The notes under the pieces are model-generated. The model had not been told where the DNA came from. It worked only from the letters and a program-made list of their open reading frames with translations, and made no database searches. Shown piece by piece: positions 25,029 through 32,417 of a stretch of 38,408 nt of DNA (positions within the stretch are counted from its first letter, which is position 1; each line of letters starts with the position of its first letter). Both the position numbers and the translations under genes were made by a program. Source of the stretch: Shinella pollutisoli (GTDB taxonomy: Bacteria > Pseudomonadota > Alphaproteobacteria > Rhizobiales > Rhizobiaceae). The stretch is from NCBI RefSeq assembly GCF_024609765.1, contig NZ_JANFDG010000039.1, positions 1 to 38,408 of the forward strand, in the 5' to 3' direction.

Positions 25029-25060
25029 GTCCTGCGCGGCGGCTGGCGGTCGCGCAGGAC
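25029..25060 (-). terminator. GC-rich stem-loop after the amino acid binding protein gene
   Basis: GTCCTGCGCG (25029 to 25038) pairs perfectly with CGCGCAGGAC (25051 to 25060) across a 12-base loop, beginning 8 bases after the binding-protein stop on the minus strand. No U-tract follows. It probably limits read-through into hyuA or protects the 3' end of the binding-protein mRNA, as in other ABC operons. The remainder of the gap 24897 to 25067 shows no gene. Confidence 0.65.
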
Positions 25061-25067
25061 TCAAGCG

Positions 25068-25913
25068 TTACTGCTTGCCGGTAAAGTCGACGCCCGGAAG
25101 CGTCGTCGGCAGCTTGGGACGGTCGACGCCGATCCATTTCTTGTAGAGGGCATCCAGCGTGCCGTCCGCCGTGTGGCGGGTCACGAAGTCGGTGAGGAAA
25201 TCGAGCATCTCCTGGTCGCCCTTGCGCACGGCCATGCCCTGGAAATTGTCCGCGACCTTGTACTTGCGCTCGTAGGCGTCGCCGTGGCCGGTCTGGCTGA
25301 TGACGAGGCCGTAGGTGACGCTGCCCAGGATGGCATCGACCTGGCCGGACAGGAGCGCCTGTACGGTCGTGGCGTCATCGTCGAAACGCTTGATCTGCGT
25401 TTCCGGCGGGGCGACCTTGACCAGCAGCGGCTCGAAAGAGCTGCCGCGGTTGACGCCGATCACGTATTTGCCGAGATCCTCGTTGCCCTTGATGTCGGCG
25501 TCGGTCTTGCCCCACACGGTGATGTCGTTGGACGAATACGGGATGACGTACTGGATGACCTTGGCGCGCTCCTCGGTGATGGTCATCGACGGCACGAGGA
25601 AATCCACATTGCCGTTGACCAGCAGCGGGATGCGGTTCTGCCCGGTGACGCGCTCGAACTTGACGTCGACGCCGAGCTCCTCGGCGATCAGCTTGGCGAT
25701 CTCGATATCGAAGCCGTCGTTCTGGCCGTTCTGGTCGATGAAGCCCCAGGGGAACTGATCCATCTGCACGCCGATGGTGGCGGTGCCCCTGGCCTTGATC
25801 TCTTCCGGCGTCACGGCCAGCGCGGCCGTCGCGAAGGAGGTCGCGGCCAGAAGCATGGCGGCGAGACCGCCCAGAACTTTCGAACGCGAAAGGGTCGATG
25901 CTGTCTTGAACAT
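25068..25913 (-). CDS. Periplasmic amino acid-binding protein, SBP family 3
   Basis: The 281-residue protein has a signal peptide of about 33 residues with cleavage after ATAALA. An SBP_bac_3 fold follows: IGVQMDQFPWGFIDQNGQNDGFDIEIAKLIAEELG near the start, then DFLVPSMTITEERA and YVIGVNRGSSFE. The Arg/Asp pattern in these segments is that used to bind amino acid alpha-carboxyl and amino groups. It feeds the two permeases and ATPase encoded upstream. GAGGTGA precedes the start. Ligand unknown; the downstream hydantoinase genes suggest an amino acid or cyclic derivative. Confidence 0.93.
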   Translation of the reverse strand: MFKTASTLSRSKVLGGLAAMLLAATSFATAALAVTPEEIKARGTATIGVQMDQFPWGFIDQNGQNDGFDIEIAKLIAEELGVDVKFERVTGQNRIPLLVNGNVDFLVPSMTITEERAKVIQYVIPYSSNDITVWGKTDADIKGNEDLGKYVIGVNRGSSFEPLLVKVAPPETQIKRFDDDATTVQALLSGQVDAILGSVTYGLVISQTGHGDAYERKYKVADNFQGMAVRKGDQEMLDFLTDFVTRHTADGTLDALYKKWIGVDRPKLPTTLPGVDFTGKQ

Positions 25914-25952
25914 GTGGTCACCTCTGGTTGATTTTTGGCATGCGTTCTTGTT

Positions 25953-26603
25953 TTACCGAGCGGCGTTGAGGCGTCGTTCGATCCGTGCGCTGCAGTAGGT
26001 CAGGGGTACGCAGATGAAGAAGTAGATCAGTGCGACCGCGCCATAGACCTGCAGCGGCTGAAAGGTGATGTTGGCCATCAGCTGGCCCGAACGGGTGAGC
26101 TCCGTCAGGCCGAGCAGGGCGGCGAGCGCGGTCCCCTTGATCAGATTGACGAGGAAGCTGATGGTGGCCGGCAGGCCGATGCGGAAGGCTTGCGGCAGCA
26201 CGATGTCGATCATGCGGTGGACGTAGCCGATGCCGAGCGCGCGGGCGGCCTCGCTCTGGCCATCCGGCACCGCCTGGATGCTGCCGCGCCAGATCTCGCC
26301 GAGGAAGGCGCTCGTATGCAGCGACAGGCCGATGGTCAGCGCGACCCAGATATCGACCTTGAGGCCCAGGAGCGGCAGGCCGAAATAGACGAAGAACAGC
26401 TGGATCAGGAGCGGCGTGCCCTGGAAGATCTGGATGTAGGTCGCCGTGAGGACGCGCAGCGGCTTCAACCTGCCGGTCCGGGCGAGAGCGACGGCAAGGC
26501 CGAGCGCGCCGCCGACGGTGAAGGCGAGGAGCGAGAGGACGACGGTCCAGCGCGCGCCTTCGAGCAGGAAAACGAACTCTCCCCAGCCAAATTGACGGAT
26601 CAT
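25953..26603 (-). CDS. Polar amino acid ABC transporter permease (second of pair)
   Basis: The 216-residue protein has the His/Glu/Gln/Arg permease layout: an N-terminal VFLLEGARWTVVLSLLAF helix, then YIQIFQGTPLLIQLFFVYFGLP, and the EAA loop SEAARALGIGYVHRMIDIVLPQAFR (about 135 to 160). About five helices are expected. It starts 10 bases after the stop of the first permease. It makes the channel heterodimer with that protein. Confidence 0.93.
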   Translation of the reverse strand: MIRQFGWGEFVFLLEGARWTVVLSLLAFTVGGALGLAVALARTGRLKPLRVLTATYIQIFQGTPLLIQLFFVYFGLPLLGLKVDIWVALTIGLSLHTSAFLGEIWRGSIQAVPDGQSEAARALGIGYVHRMIDIVLPQAFRIGLPATISFLVNLIKGTALAALLGLTELTRSGQLMANITFQPLQVYGAVALIYFFICVPLTYCSARIERRLNAAR

Positions 26604-26612
26604 CGCACGGCC

Positions 26613-27281
26613 TCACTTTGTCGGATAGGAGAAGTAGACCCTGCCGATCATGCTCAGGGCGGCAGAGAAGAACTGGGATAGCACGAGATAGATGACGCCG
26701 AGCGTCAGATAGATCTCGAAGCTGCGGAAGGTCTGCGAGTCCAGCGTCTGCGCGAAGTAGGTCAGCTCTTCCGCCGAAACGGAGGACACCAGACTGGAAT
26801 TGAGCATCATCAGGATGAACTGGCTGCAGAGCGCCGGATAGACGGCCCGGATGGCGGGACGGAAGACGATGAAGCGATAGATGTCGGCCGTGTGCAGTCC
26901 CAGCGCCCTGCCCGCCTCGATCTGGCCCGGCCGGATGGATTGCACGCCGCCGCGCACGATCTCCGCCGCATAGGCCCCGCAGTTGAGCGTCATCGCCAGG
27001 ATCGCCGCCTGTTCCCCGCTCAGGCGGAGGCCGATCGCCGGCATGCCGAAGAAGACGAAGAAGACCTGGACGAGGATCGGCGTATTGCGGATGAGCTCGA
27101 TATAGCCGATGGCGATGGTGCGCAGCACCGGCTGCCTGCTCATCCGCATCATCATGAAGACGATGCCGAGCGTCAGGCCGAAGACCATGGAGAGCGAAGA
27201 CATCCTGAGCGTGCCGAGGATACCTTCCAGCAGCATCGGCCATGCGGCGAGGACAGGCGTAAAATCGAAGGAATAGTTCAT
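26613..27281 (-). CDS. Polar amino acid ABC transporter permease (first of pair)
   Basis: The 222-residue protein shows the family segments TLRMSSLSMVFGLTLGIVF, YIELIRNTPILVQVFFVFFG and the EAA loop IEAGRALGLHTADIYRFIVFRPAIR. It lies 11 bases after the ATPase gene. The spacing and matching length with the next gene indicate a paired channel. Confidence 0.93.
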   Translation of the reverse strand: MNYSFDFTPVLAAWPMLLEGILGTLRMSSLSMVFGLTLGIVFMMMRMSRQPVLRTIAIGYIELIRNTPILVQVFFVFFGMPAIGLRLSGEQAAILAMTLNCGAYAAEIVRGGVQSIRPGQIEAGRALGLHTADIYRFIVFRPAIRAVYPALCSQFILMMLNSSLVSSVSAEELTYFAQTLDSQTFRSFEIYLTLGVIYLVLSQFFSAALSMIGRVYFSYPTK

Positions 27282-27291
27282 CTGCCGCTCC

Positions 27292-28044
27292 TCAGTGGTT
27301 GAGGATCTGGCTGAGGAACGCCCTGGTGCGCTCGTGGCTCGGATTGCTGAAGAACGCGTCCGGCTTGGCGCTTTCGATGATCTCGCCGCGATCCATGAAG
27401 ATCACCCGATGGGCGACCGCCCGGGCAAAGCCCATTTCATGGGTCACGCAGATCATGGTGATGCCGCCGTCGGCAAGCGAGATCATCGTGTCGAGCACTT
27501 CCTTGACCATTTCCGGATCGAGCGCGGAGGTCGGCTCGTCGAACAGCATGATCTTCGGATCCATGCAGAGCGCGCGGGCGATCGCCACGCGCTGCTGCTG
27601 GCCTCCGGACAGCTGGGCCGGATATTTCTGCGCCTGCTCGGCGATGTGGACGCGCTCCAGATGGCGCATCGCCTTGTCCTTCGCTTCGGCGGCGGACGTC
27701 TTGCGCACCCGGCGCTGGGCCAGCATGCAGTTCTCGAGGACGGTCAGGTGCGGGAAGAGGTTGAACTGCTGGAAGACCATGCCGACGTCGCGGCGGATAT
27801 GATCGGCGTTCGTGCCCTTCTGGCTGAGCTCGGTGCCGTTGACCGAGATCCTGCCCTGCTGGATCTCCTCCAGGTGGTTGATGCAGCGGATCAGGGTGGA
27901 CTTTCCCGAACCGGACGGGCCGCAAAGCACGATGTGCTCGCCGCGCGAGACGTCCAGATCGATGCCCTTCAGGACCTGAAGCGGGCCATACCATTTGTTG
28001 ACGCCGACCATTTCGATGGCCTTCTGGCTGCTGTTCACGCTCAT
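27292..28044 (-). CDS. Polar amino acid ABC transporter ATP-binding protein
   Basis: The 250-residue ATPase has Walker [10 protein letters not shown] (42 to 50), Q-loop [10 protein letters not shown] (90 to 99), signature LSGGQQQR (145 to 152), Walker B IMLFDEP (165 to 171) and a switch His in CVTHEMGFA. Size and motifs are those of GlnQ/HisP-type proteins without a C-terminal regulatory domain. It powers the importer and might also serve the second amino-acid importer at 29866 to 32213, which lacks an ATPase gene. It lies 24 bases after the RidA-like gene. Confidence 0.95.
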   Translation of the reverse strand: MSVNSSQKAIEMVGVNKWYGPLQVLKGIDLDVSRGEHIVLCGPSGSGKSTLIRCINHLEEIQQGRISVNGTELSQKGTNADHIRRDVGMVFQQFNLFPHLTVLENCMLAQRRVRKTSAAEAKDKAMRHLERVHIAEQAQKYPAQLSGGQQQRVAIARALCMDPKIMLFDEPTSALDPEMVKEVLDTMISLADGGITMICVTHEMGFARAVAHRVIFMDRGEIIESAKPDAFFSNPSHERTRAFLSQILNH

Positions 28045-28068
28045 GGCGCACTCCCCTTCCTGTTATCT

Positions 28069-28542
28069 TCAGGATTTCGCTGTAACTTCGAACACGGCGT
28101 CGACCTCCACCGAGGAGCCGCGCGGCAGCGACCCCGCGCCGAGGGCCGTGCGGACATGTCGCCCCTTGTCGCCGAGGAGCTCGACGAGAAGGTCGGAGGC
28201 GCCGTCGATCACCGCCGCATGGCCCCTGAATTCCGCCGGCGCGTTGACGAAGCCGCGAACCTGGACGCAAGCCCGCACCCGATCAAGATCGCCATCCAGC
28301 GCATCGTTGACGCGGGCGAGGAGGTTCAAGGCGCAAAGCCGCGCGGCCTGATAGCCCTCCTCGGGCGAGATGTCCCGCCCCACGACGCCGACGAAATGCT
28401 CCACGCCGTCGATCCGCGGAATCTGCCCGGACACGAAGAGGAGCTCCCCGGCGAAGCGATACGGAACGTAGTTGCCCGCCGGCGGGGCGATCGAAGGCAA
28501 TACGATGCCGAGCTCGGAGAGCCGTGCGGAGACGTCACCCAT
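28069..28542 (-). CDS. RidA/YjgF/YER057c/UK114-family protein
   Basis: The 157-residue protein has the chorismate-mutase-like Rid fold: YRFAGELLFVSGQIPRIDG near residue 30 to 45, the core around ARVNDALDGDLDRVRACVQVRGFVN, and the C-terminal GRHVRTALGAGSLPRGSSVEVDAVFEV. The Arg in HVRTALG fits the conserved substrate-carboxylate Arg of imine/enamine deaminases. It is longer at the N-terminus than canonical RidA, like several operon-specific Rid subfamilies. It probably hydrolyses a reactive enamine or imine made in the pathway. First gene of the importer/hydantoinase operon. Confidence 0.88.
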   Translation of the reverse strand: MGDVSARLSELGIVLPSIAPPAGNYVPYRFAGELLFVSGQIPRIDGVEHFVGVVGRDISPEEGYQAARLCALNLLARVNDALDGDLDRVRACVQVRGFVNAPAEFRGHAAVIDGASDLLVELLGDKGRHVRTALGAGSLPRGSSVEVDAVFEVTAKS

Positions 28543-28935
28543 AGCGGTTTTCCACCTGTTCCCGTGCGCGCCGCAAGGGCGCAGTCCTGGTTCCCGGAGC
28601 CGTTCCGGCGCATTCGCTCATGCGAGATCGCGCCGCTGGCTCACTTTTTCTGACGAGGAGATTATTGAAATAGTACCACATGTCAATATTGAATATAGAG
28701 ATATGATCACTTGCCATTTATGATGCCATCATTACAATTTATACATTTATTTCAATATCATAACTTTGATCACAATATGAGGAAATCCGAACCGTCGCTG
28801 TGGACGCGAAGAAAAATTTTTGAGGAAACATCATGCCTCTGCCGGAATACGCATGTGTCCGACGACAGAAGGCGGAGAGTGCGCACACTTCGAATGCCAA
28901 AATTCGCGTGTGAGATAGCATCACCTCGACAGGTC
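28543..28935. promoter_or_regulatory. Divergent promoter region with candidate operator
   Basis: This 393-base gap separates the RidA-headed operon (minus) from the FadR-type regulator (plus). The part from about 28655 to 28785 is strongly AT-rich. On the minus strand a perfect -35 TTGACA lies at 28686 to 28681. It is overlapped by the dyad TATTGA-N14-TCAATA (28663 to 28688). A second 10-bp inverted pair, TATTGAAATA (28663 to 28672) and TATTTCAATA (28748 to 28757), spans the region. These are candidate operators for the divergent regulator. No gene is seen here. Confidence 0.6.
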
Positions 28936-29766
28936 ATGCTACCTTGTCAAGGACGCGACAAACCCCTATCAAGCGGAAGAGCCGCAGCTCCGCGCGAAAA
29001 CCGAGCATACGGGTGGATCTTGGATACCTTGGCAAGCCGGACGATACAGGCCCTCAAGGCTCATATCGTCGAGCAACAACTGGACAACGGCCATAAGCTC
29101 GGCTCGCTGAACGAGCTGGCGCAGCAGTTCGGCGTCAGCCGCACCGTCATCCGCGAGGCGGTCGCCGCGCTTCGGTCGGAGGGCATCGTCGAGGCGCGGC
29201 ACGGCGTCGGCGTGTTCGTCCGCGAAAAGCCGAAGCAGGAAGATCCGAACAGCCATGATTCGGAACTCGTGCTGGCGCCCCTGCAGCGGCTGAAGACCTC
29301 CTTCATGGATCTTCTCGAGCTGCGGATGGCCTTCGAGGTTCACGCCGCCGGCCTGGCCGCGACGCGACGGTCGTGGGCGCAGGAATCCACTATATGGAAC
29401 GCCGCCCGCGCGTTCGAGGCCTCGCTCGATGACGAAACCGCCCTCGACCATCTCGATTTCGTCTTCCATCGCTCCATCGCGGAAGCGACGAACAACGGCG
29501 CCTTCATCGAATTCTTTCGTCTCATGAGCCTGCAGATCCTGCCGCAGCCGGCTTTCTCCAAGGAGCTGAACCCCGCGCTCATCACGCCCGAATACGTGCA
29601 GAACACGGTGGTCGAGCACCGGGCGATCTGCGAGGCGATCAGCACCGGCAATCCGGAGCAGGCGCGCGAGGCGATGCGCGCGCATCTGAACCGGAGCCAC
29701 CTGCGCTATCGCGGTTTCTCGGACGGCGGGAACTCGCCGCTGAGCAACGTGGCGAGAGAGGCCTGA
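28936..29766 (+). CDS. GntR-family transcriptional regulator, FadR/FCD subfamily
   Basis: The protein (about 276 residues from ATG 28936) has a winged helix-turn-helix, LNELAQQFGVSRTVIREAVAALRSEGIVEARHGVG. It is followed by an all-helical FCD domain with likely metal/ligand residues in DFVFHRSIAEATN, VEHRAICEAI and HLNRSH. The true start is uncertain: ATG 28936 lacks a good ribosome site and adds about 28 residues before the conserved start. TTG 29020 would give a more typical N-terminus. It is transcribed away from the RidA/importer/hydantoinase operon and so probably represses it until a carboxylic acid inducer binds. It could also affect the second importer, whose genes converge on it. Confidence 0.9.
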   Translation: MLPCQGRDKPLSSGRAAAPRENRAYGWILDTLASRTIQALKAHIVEQQLDNGHKLGSLNELAQQFGVSRTVIREAVAALRSEGIVEARHGVGVFVREKPKQEDPNSHDSELVLAPLQRLKTSFMDLLELRMAFEVHAAGLAATRRSWAQESTIWNAARAFEASLDDETALDHLDFVFHRSIAEATNNGAFIEFFRLMSLQILPQPAFSKELNPALITPEYVQNTVVEHRAICEAISTGNPEQAREAMRAHLNRSHLRYRGFSDGGNSPLSNVAREA

Positions 29767-29865
29767 AGCCGCAGACGCCCGGCATCGATATCCGTTGCTG
29801 TGGATATATGGGTCACACGGCCGGCGAACTCGCCCGCCGCATCGGCGTGGCGCAGGTCCCGCGCC

Positions 29866-30585
29866 TCAGCCGGTGCTTCGCGCGCGCAGGAAGCGGAGCA
29901 GCCCGCGGCGTCCCCCGTCGCCCGGCGCCTGCCGGTCCAGCCGGTATTCGAGATAGCGCCCGAGGAGCATCAGCGGGTAGCAGATGCAGAAGAAGGCGGC
30001 CATCACCGTCAGCATGATCGGGAGCGAATAGGCGTTGCCCTCGCTGAAGAGCAGGCGCGCGACGGACCGGTGGCTCTGCTCGATGATGTCCGCAGCACCG
30101 ATGAGGGAGGCGATCGTGCTGCCCTGGATGATGGCCGCCGCCAGCCCGAAGGAAGGCGGGATGATCCGGCGGAAGGCCTGCGGGGCGATCACCAGGTACA
30201 TCTGCTGCAGCCAGCTGAGGCCGAGCGCGGTGGCCGCCTCCCGCTGCCCGGCATGGATCGACCTGATGCCGCCCCTCACCAGCTCGGCGAAATTGGCGCT
30301 GCCCCACAGGCTGAGGCCGATTATGCCCGAGATGACGGGGCCGATGTTAACGCCCGTCTGGGGAAGGATGAAGAAGACCATGAACATGGTGATGAGCTGC
30401 GGCAGCCCGCGCCAGATCTCGATATAGGCCCGCGTCAGCCACTGGACGATCCTGACGTCGGTGCTCGCCGGCACCCCGACCAGCATTCCGGCGACATAGC
30501 TTATGACAAGGGAGGCGCCCGAGATCTGGAGGGTGACCAGAAAGCCCTGCCACAGGAGCCCCTGCGCCCCGCCGAGGAAATCCAT
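29866..30585 (-). CDS. Amino acid-type ABC transporter permease (second importer, distal)
   Basis: The 239-residue protein shows the polar amino acid permease features ASLVISYVAGMLVGV, YIEIWRGLPQLITMFMVFFILP and the EAA loop REAATALGLSWLQQMYLVIAPQAFR. Its C-terminal 25 residues are basic and unusual in length. It lies 3 bases from the next permease. No ATPase gene follows; the convergent regulator gene lies immediately beyond. Confidence 0.92.
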   Translation of the reverse strand: MDFLGGAQGLLWQGFLVTLQISGASLVISYVAGMLVGVPASTDVRIVQWLTRAYIEIWRGLPQLITMFMVFFILPQTGVNIGPVISGIIGLSLWGSANFAELVRGGIRSIHAGQREAATALGLSWLQQMYLVIAPQAFRRIIPPSFGLAAAIIQGSTIASLIGAADIIEQSHRSVARLLFSEGNAYSLPIMLTVMAAFFCICYPLMLLGRYLEYRLDRQAPGDGGRRGLLRFLRARSTG

Positions 30586-30588
30586 GTC

Positions 30589-31248
30589 CTACACCCCCGC
30601 GACGTGGACGCGCTGCGCCAGGCGGCGGGCGGCGTAGGAAATGAGCGTCGAGATGCTGAGATAGATCACCGCCAGGCTTATGAGCATCTCCGAGATCCGG
30701 AACGTCTGATAGATCAGGTTGGTCGCGGCATAGGTGAGCTCGTGGAACCCGATGCCGATCATCAGCGACGACGACTTGAAGATCGAGATGGAGATATTGG
30801 TGACCGACGGGATCGAGATCCGGAAGGCGAGCGGCAGGATGATCAGCCGCATCGTCTTCAGGCGGTCGAAGCCCAGCGCCGACGACGCCTCGCTCAGGCC
30901 CGGCGGCACGGCGATCATGCCGGCCCTGATGTTCTCGGTATTGTAGGCACCGCCCCACAGCGTCAGGGCGATGCAGGCGGCCACGTCCGAGTTGAACCGG
31001 ATTCCGAGCGAGGGCAGCCCGAAATAGATCAGGTAGGCCTGGGCCAGGATCGGCGTGCTCCGGAACAGCTCGACATAGCCGTAGACGATCCACGTCAGCA
31101 CGGGAACGCGTTCATGGCGTATCCACGCGCAGACGGCCCCGAGCAGGAAGGCCAGGGCTATGCTGCCTGCGCTCACGGCAAGCGTGCGAGCAAGGCCGGC
31201 ACCGAGAACGGGCCAACTCTCGATCAGGAACGACAGGCTGAAGTCCAT
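30589..31248 (-). CDS. Amino acid-type ABC transporter permease (second importer, proximal)
   Basis: The 219-residue protein has YVELFRSTPILAQAYLIYFGLPSLG and the EAA loop SEASSALGFDRLKTMRLIILPLAFR. ATG 31248 begins the conserved sequence MDFSLSFLIESWPVL; the same frame stays open upstream through the binding-protein gene but that is not coding. It partners with the distal permease and lies 41 bases after the binding-protein stop. Confidence 0.92.
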   Translation of the reverse strand: MDFSLSFLIESWPVLGAGLARTLAVSAGSIALAFLLGAVCAWIRHERVPVLTWIVYGYVELFRSTPILAQAYLIYFGLPSLGIRFNSDVAACIALTLWGGAYNTENIRAGMIAVPPGLSEASSALGFDRLKTMRLIILPLAFRISIPSVTNISISIFKSSSLMIGIGFHELTYAATNLIYQTFRISEMLISLAVIYLSISTLISYAARRLAQRVHVAGV

Positions 31249-31289
31249 ATCCGCAAAGCCTTCCGCGGGAATCCGTCGAGATAAGCGCG

Positions 31290-32213
31290 TTACTTGCTCG
31301 GGATGAAATCGCAGCTCGCGTCGGGGCTGACCTCGGCGGATGCGATCGGCATGTCGTGTCCGGGATAGGCGAGCGCGCCCTTGAGGGCGGCCTGGGCCTC
31401 CGGCTTGCTCTCGTTGCGGGCGAGCGACTTCACGTAGAAGTCGGAATTGTTGAGCGCGACGACGGCCTCGTTGAGCCAGGTCGTCAGGTCGCCGCTGCCC
31501 GGCCGGACGGCCATGCCGATGTAGCCCGGGGCGACGTGATCGGTCGAGAGCTTGTTGCCCTGGGTCCGGGCGAGAATGCCCGGCAGGACGGTGTTGTCGT
31601 GGGCGATGGCGATCGACCGCCCCTGGGCGAACGCCTCGAAGGCCTGGTCCACGGTGCTGAATCCCAGCACGTTCACGTCCGGCATGCATTTCTCGAACCA
31701 GGGCTCGTAGACGCCGCCCATGACGGTCGACACGGTCTGGCCCTTGAGGGCGGCGAAATCCGCGGGACCGTCCGCCGTCGTCATGAACTCGATATAGTAC
31801 GTGTAGTACAATTGCGGGATATACTCGACGGTCTTGCTCCGCTCCTCCGTATAGCCCATGCTGGCGATGAGGATATCGACCTTCGAGGTGATCAGGTTCG
31901 GAATGCGGTTGGCTGACGTCACGCAGGTATAGTTGACCTTCGAAGCATCCCCGAACGCGTAATAGGCAAGCGCCTTCGCCAGGTCGATCTCGATCCCGAC
32001 GTTCTTGCCCTCCGCATCGATATAGCCGAACGGCGGATAGTCGCAGCGCACGCCGATGTTGAACGCGCCGGCGCTCGCGGCCTCCGCCGGCAGCTGAACG
32101 GAGAAGTCCGGCTTGGCCGGGATCGTGCTCTCGAAGGTTTCCGCCTTCGCGCTCGCCGCCACAAGACCGCCGGCAATGGCCAGGGCTACAGAAAAACCGT
32201 TTCGGATATGCAT
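31290..32213 (-). CDS. Periplasmic binding protein, SBP family 3 (second importer)
   Basis: The 307-residue protein has a signal peptide (about 24 residues, ending ASAKAE) and SBP_bac_3 segments FNIGVRCDYPPFGYIDAEGKNVGIEIDLAKALAYY, DILIASMGYTEERS and AALKGQTVSTVMG. Aromatic residues near the binding site, such as the YTYYIE stretch, could suit a quaternary-ammonium or cyclic amino acid ligand, but that is speculative. GGGAA lies before the ATG. The 204-base upstream gap holds an 8-bp inverted repeat and the probable promoter. Confidence 0.9.
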   Translation of the reverse strand: MHIRNGFSVALAIAGGLVAASAKAETFESTIPAKPDFSVQLPAEAASAGAFNIGVRCDYPPFGYIDAEGKNVGIEIDLAKALAYYAFGDASKVNYTCVTSANRIPNLITSKVDILIASMGYTEERSKTVEYIPQLYYTYYIEFMTTADGPADFAALKGQTVSTVMGGVYEPWFEKCMPDVNVLGFSTVDQAFEAFAQGRSIAIAHDNTVLPGILARTQGNKLSTDHVAPGYIGMAVRPGSGDLTTWLNEAVVALNNSDFYVKSLARNESKPEAQAALKGALAYPGHDMPIASAEVSPDASCDFIPSK

Positions 32214-32278
32214 CTCGTTCCCTTTTCTCGTCGGCTGGAAAACCAGCGTGTTGCTTATCAGCCGAAAAATGATGCGAC

Positions 32279-32318
32279 GCTCGCCACCCGATAACCAACG
32301 AGAAATAGGCTGGCGAGC
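32279..32318. promoter_or_regulatory. Inverted repeat in the promoter region of the second importer
   Basis: GCTCGCCA (32279 to 32286) and TGGCGAGC (32311 to 32318) are perfect 8-bp reverse complements 24 bases apart, between the demethylase stop and the binding-protein start. The distance between centres (32 bp) is close to three helical turns, which would suit two dimers or a dyad operator. No other gene-like content is seen in 32214 to 32417. Confidence 0.4.
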
Positions 32319-32417
32319 TATGAGCCCAGTTAATATCAGCCGGTATGCGCCCGTCTTTCAAGCCGGTAAAACGCTTCACGCTAAGCGACGCGCCCGGGCA
32401 CGCCCGGCATCGGCCTC

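Noticed and set aside
31249-32379. Upstream extension of the second importer's permease frame
   Set aside because: It overlaps the binding-protein gene out of frame and is Arg/Gly-rich; the permease proper starts at 31248.
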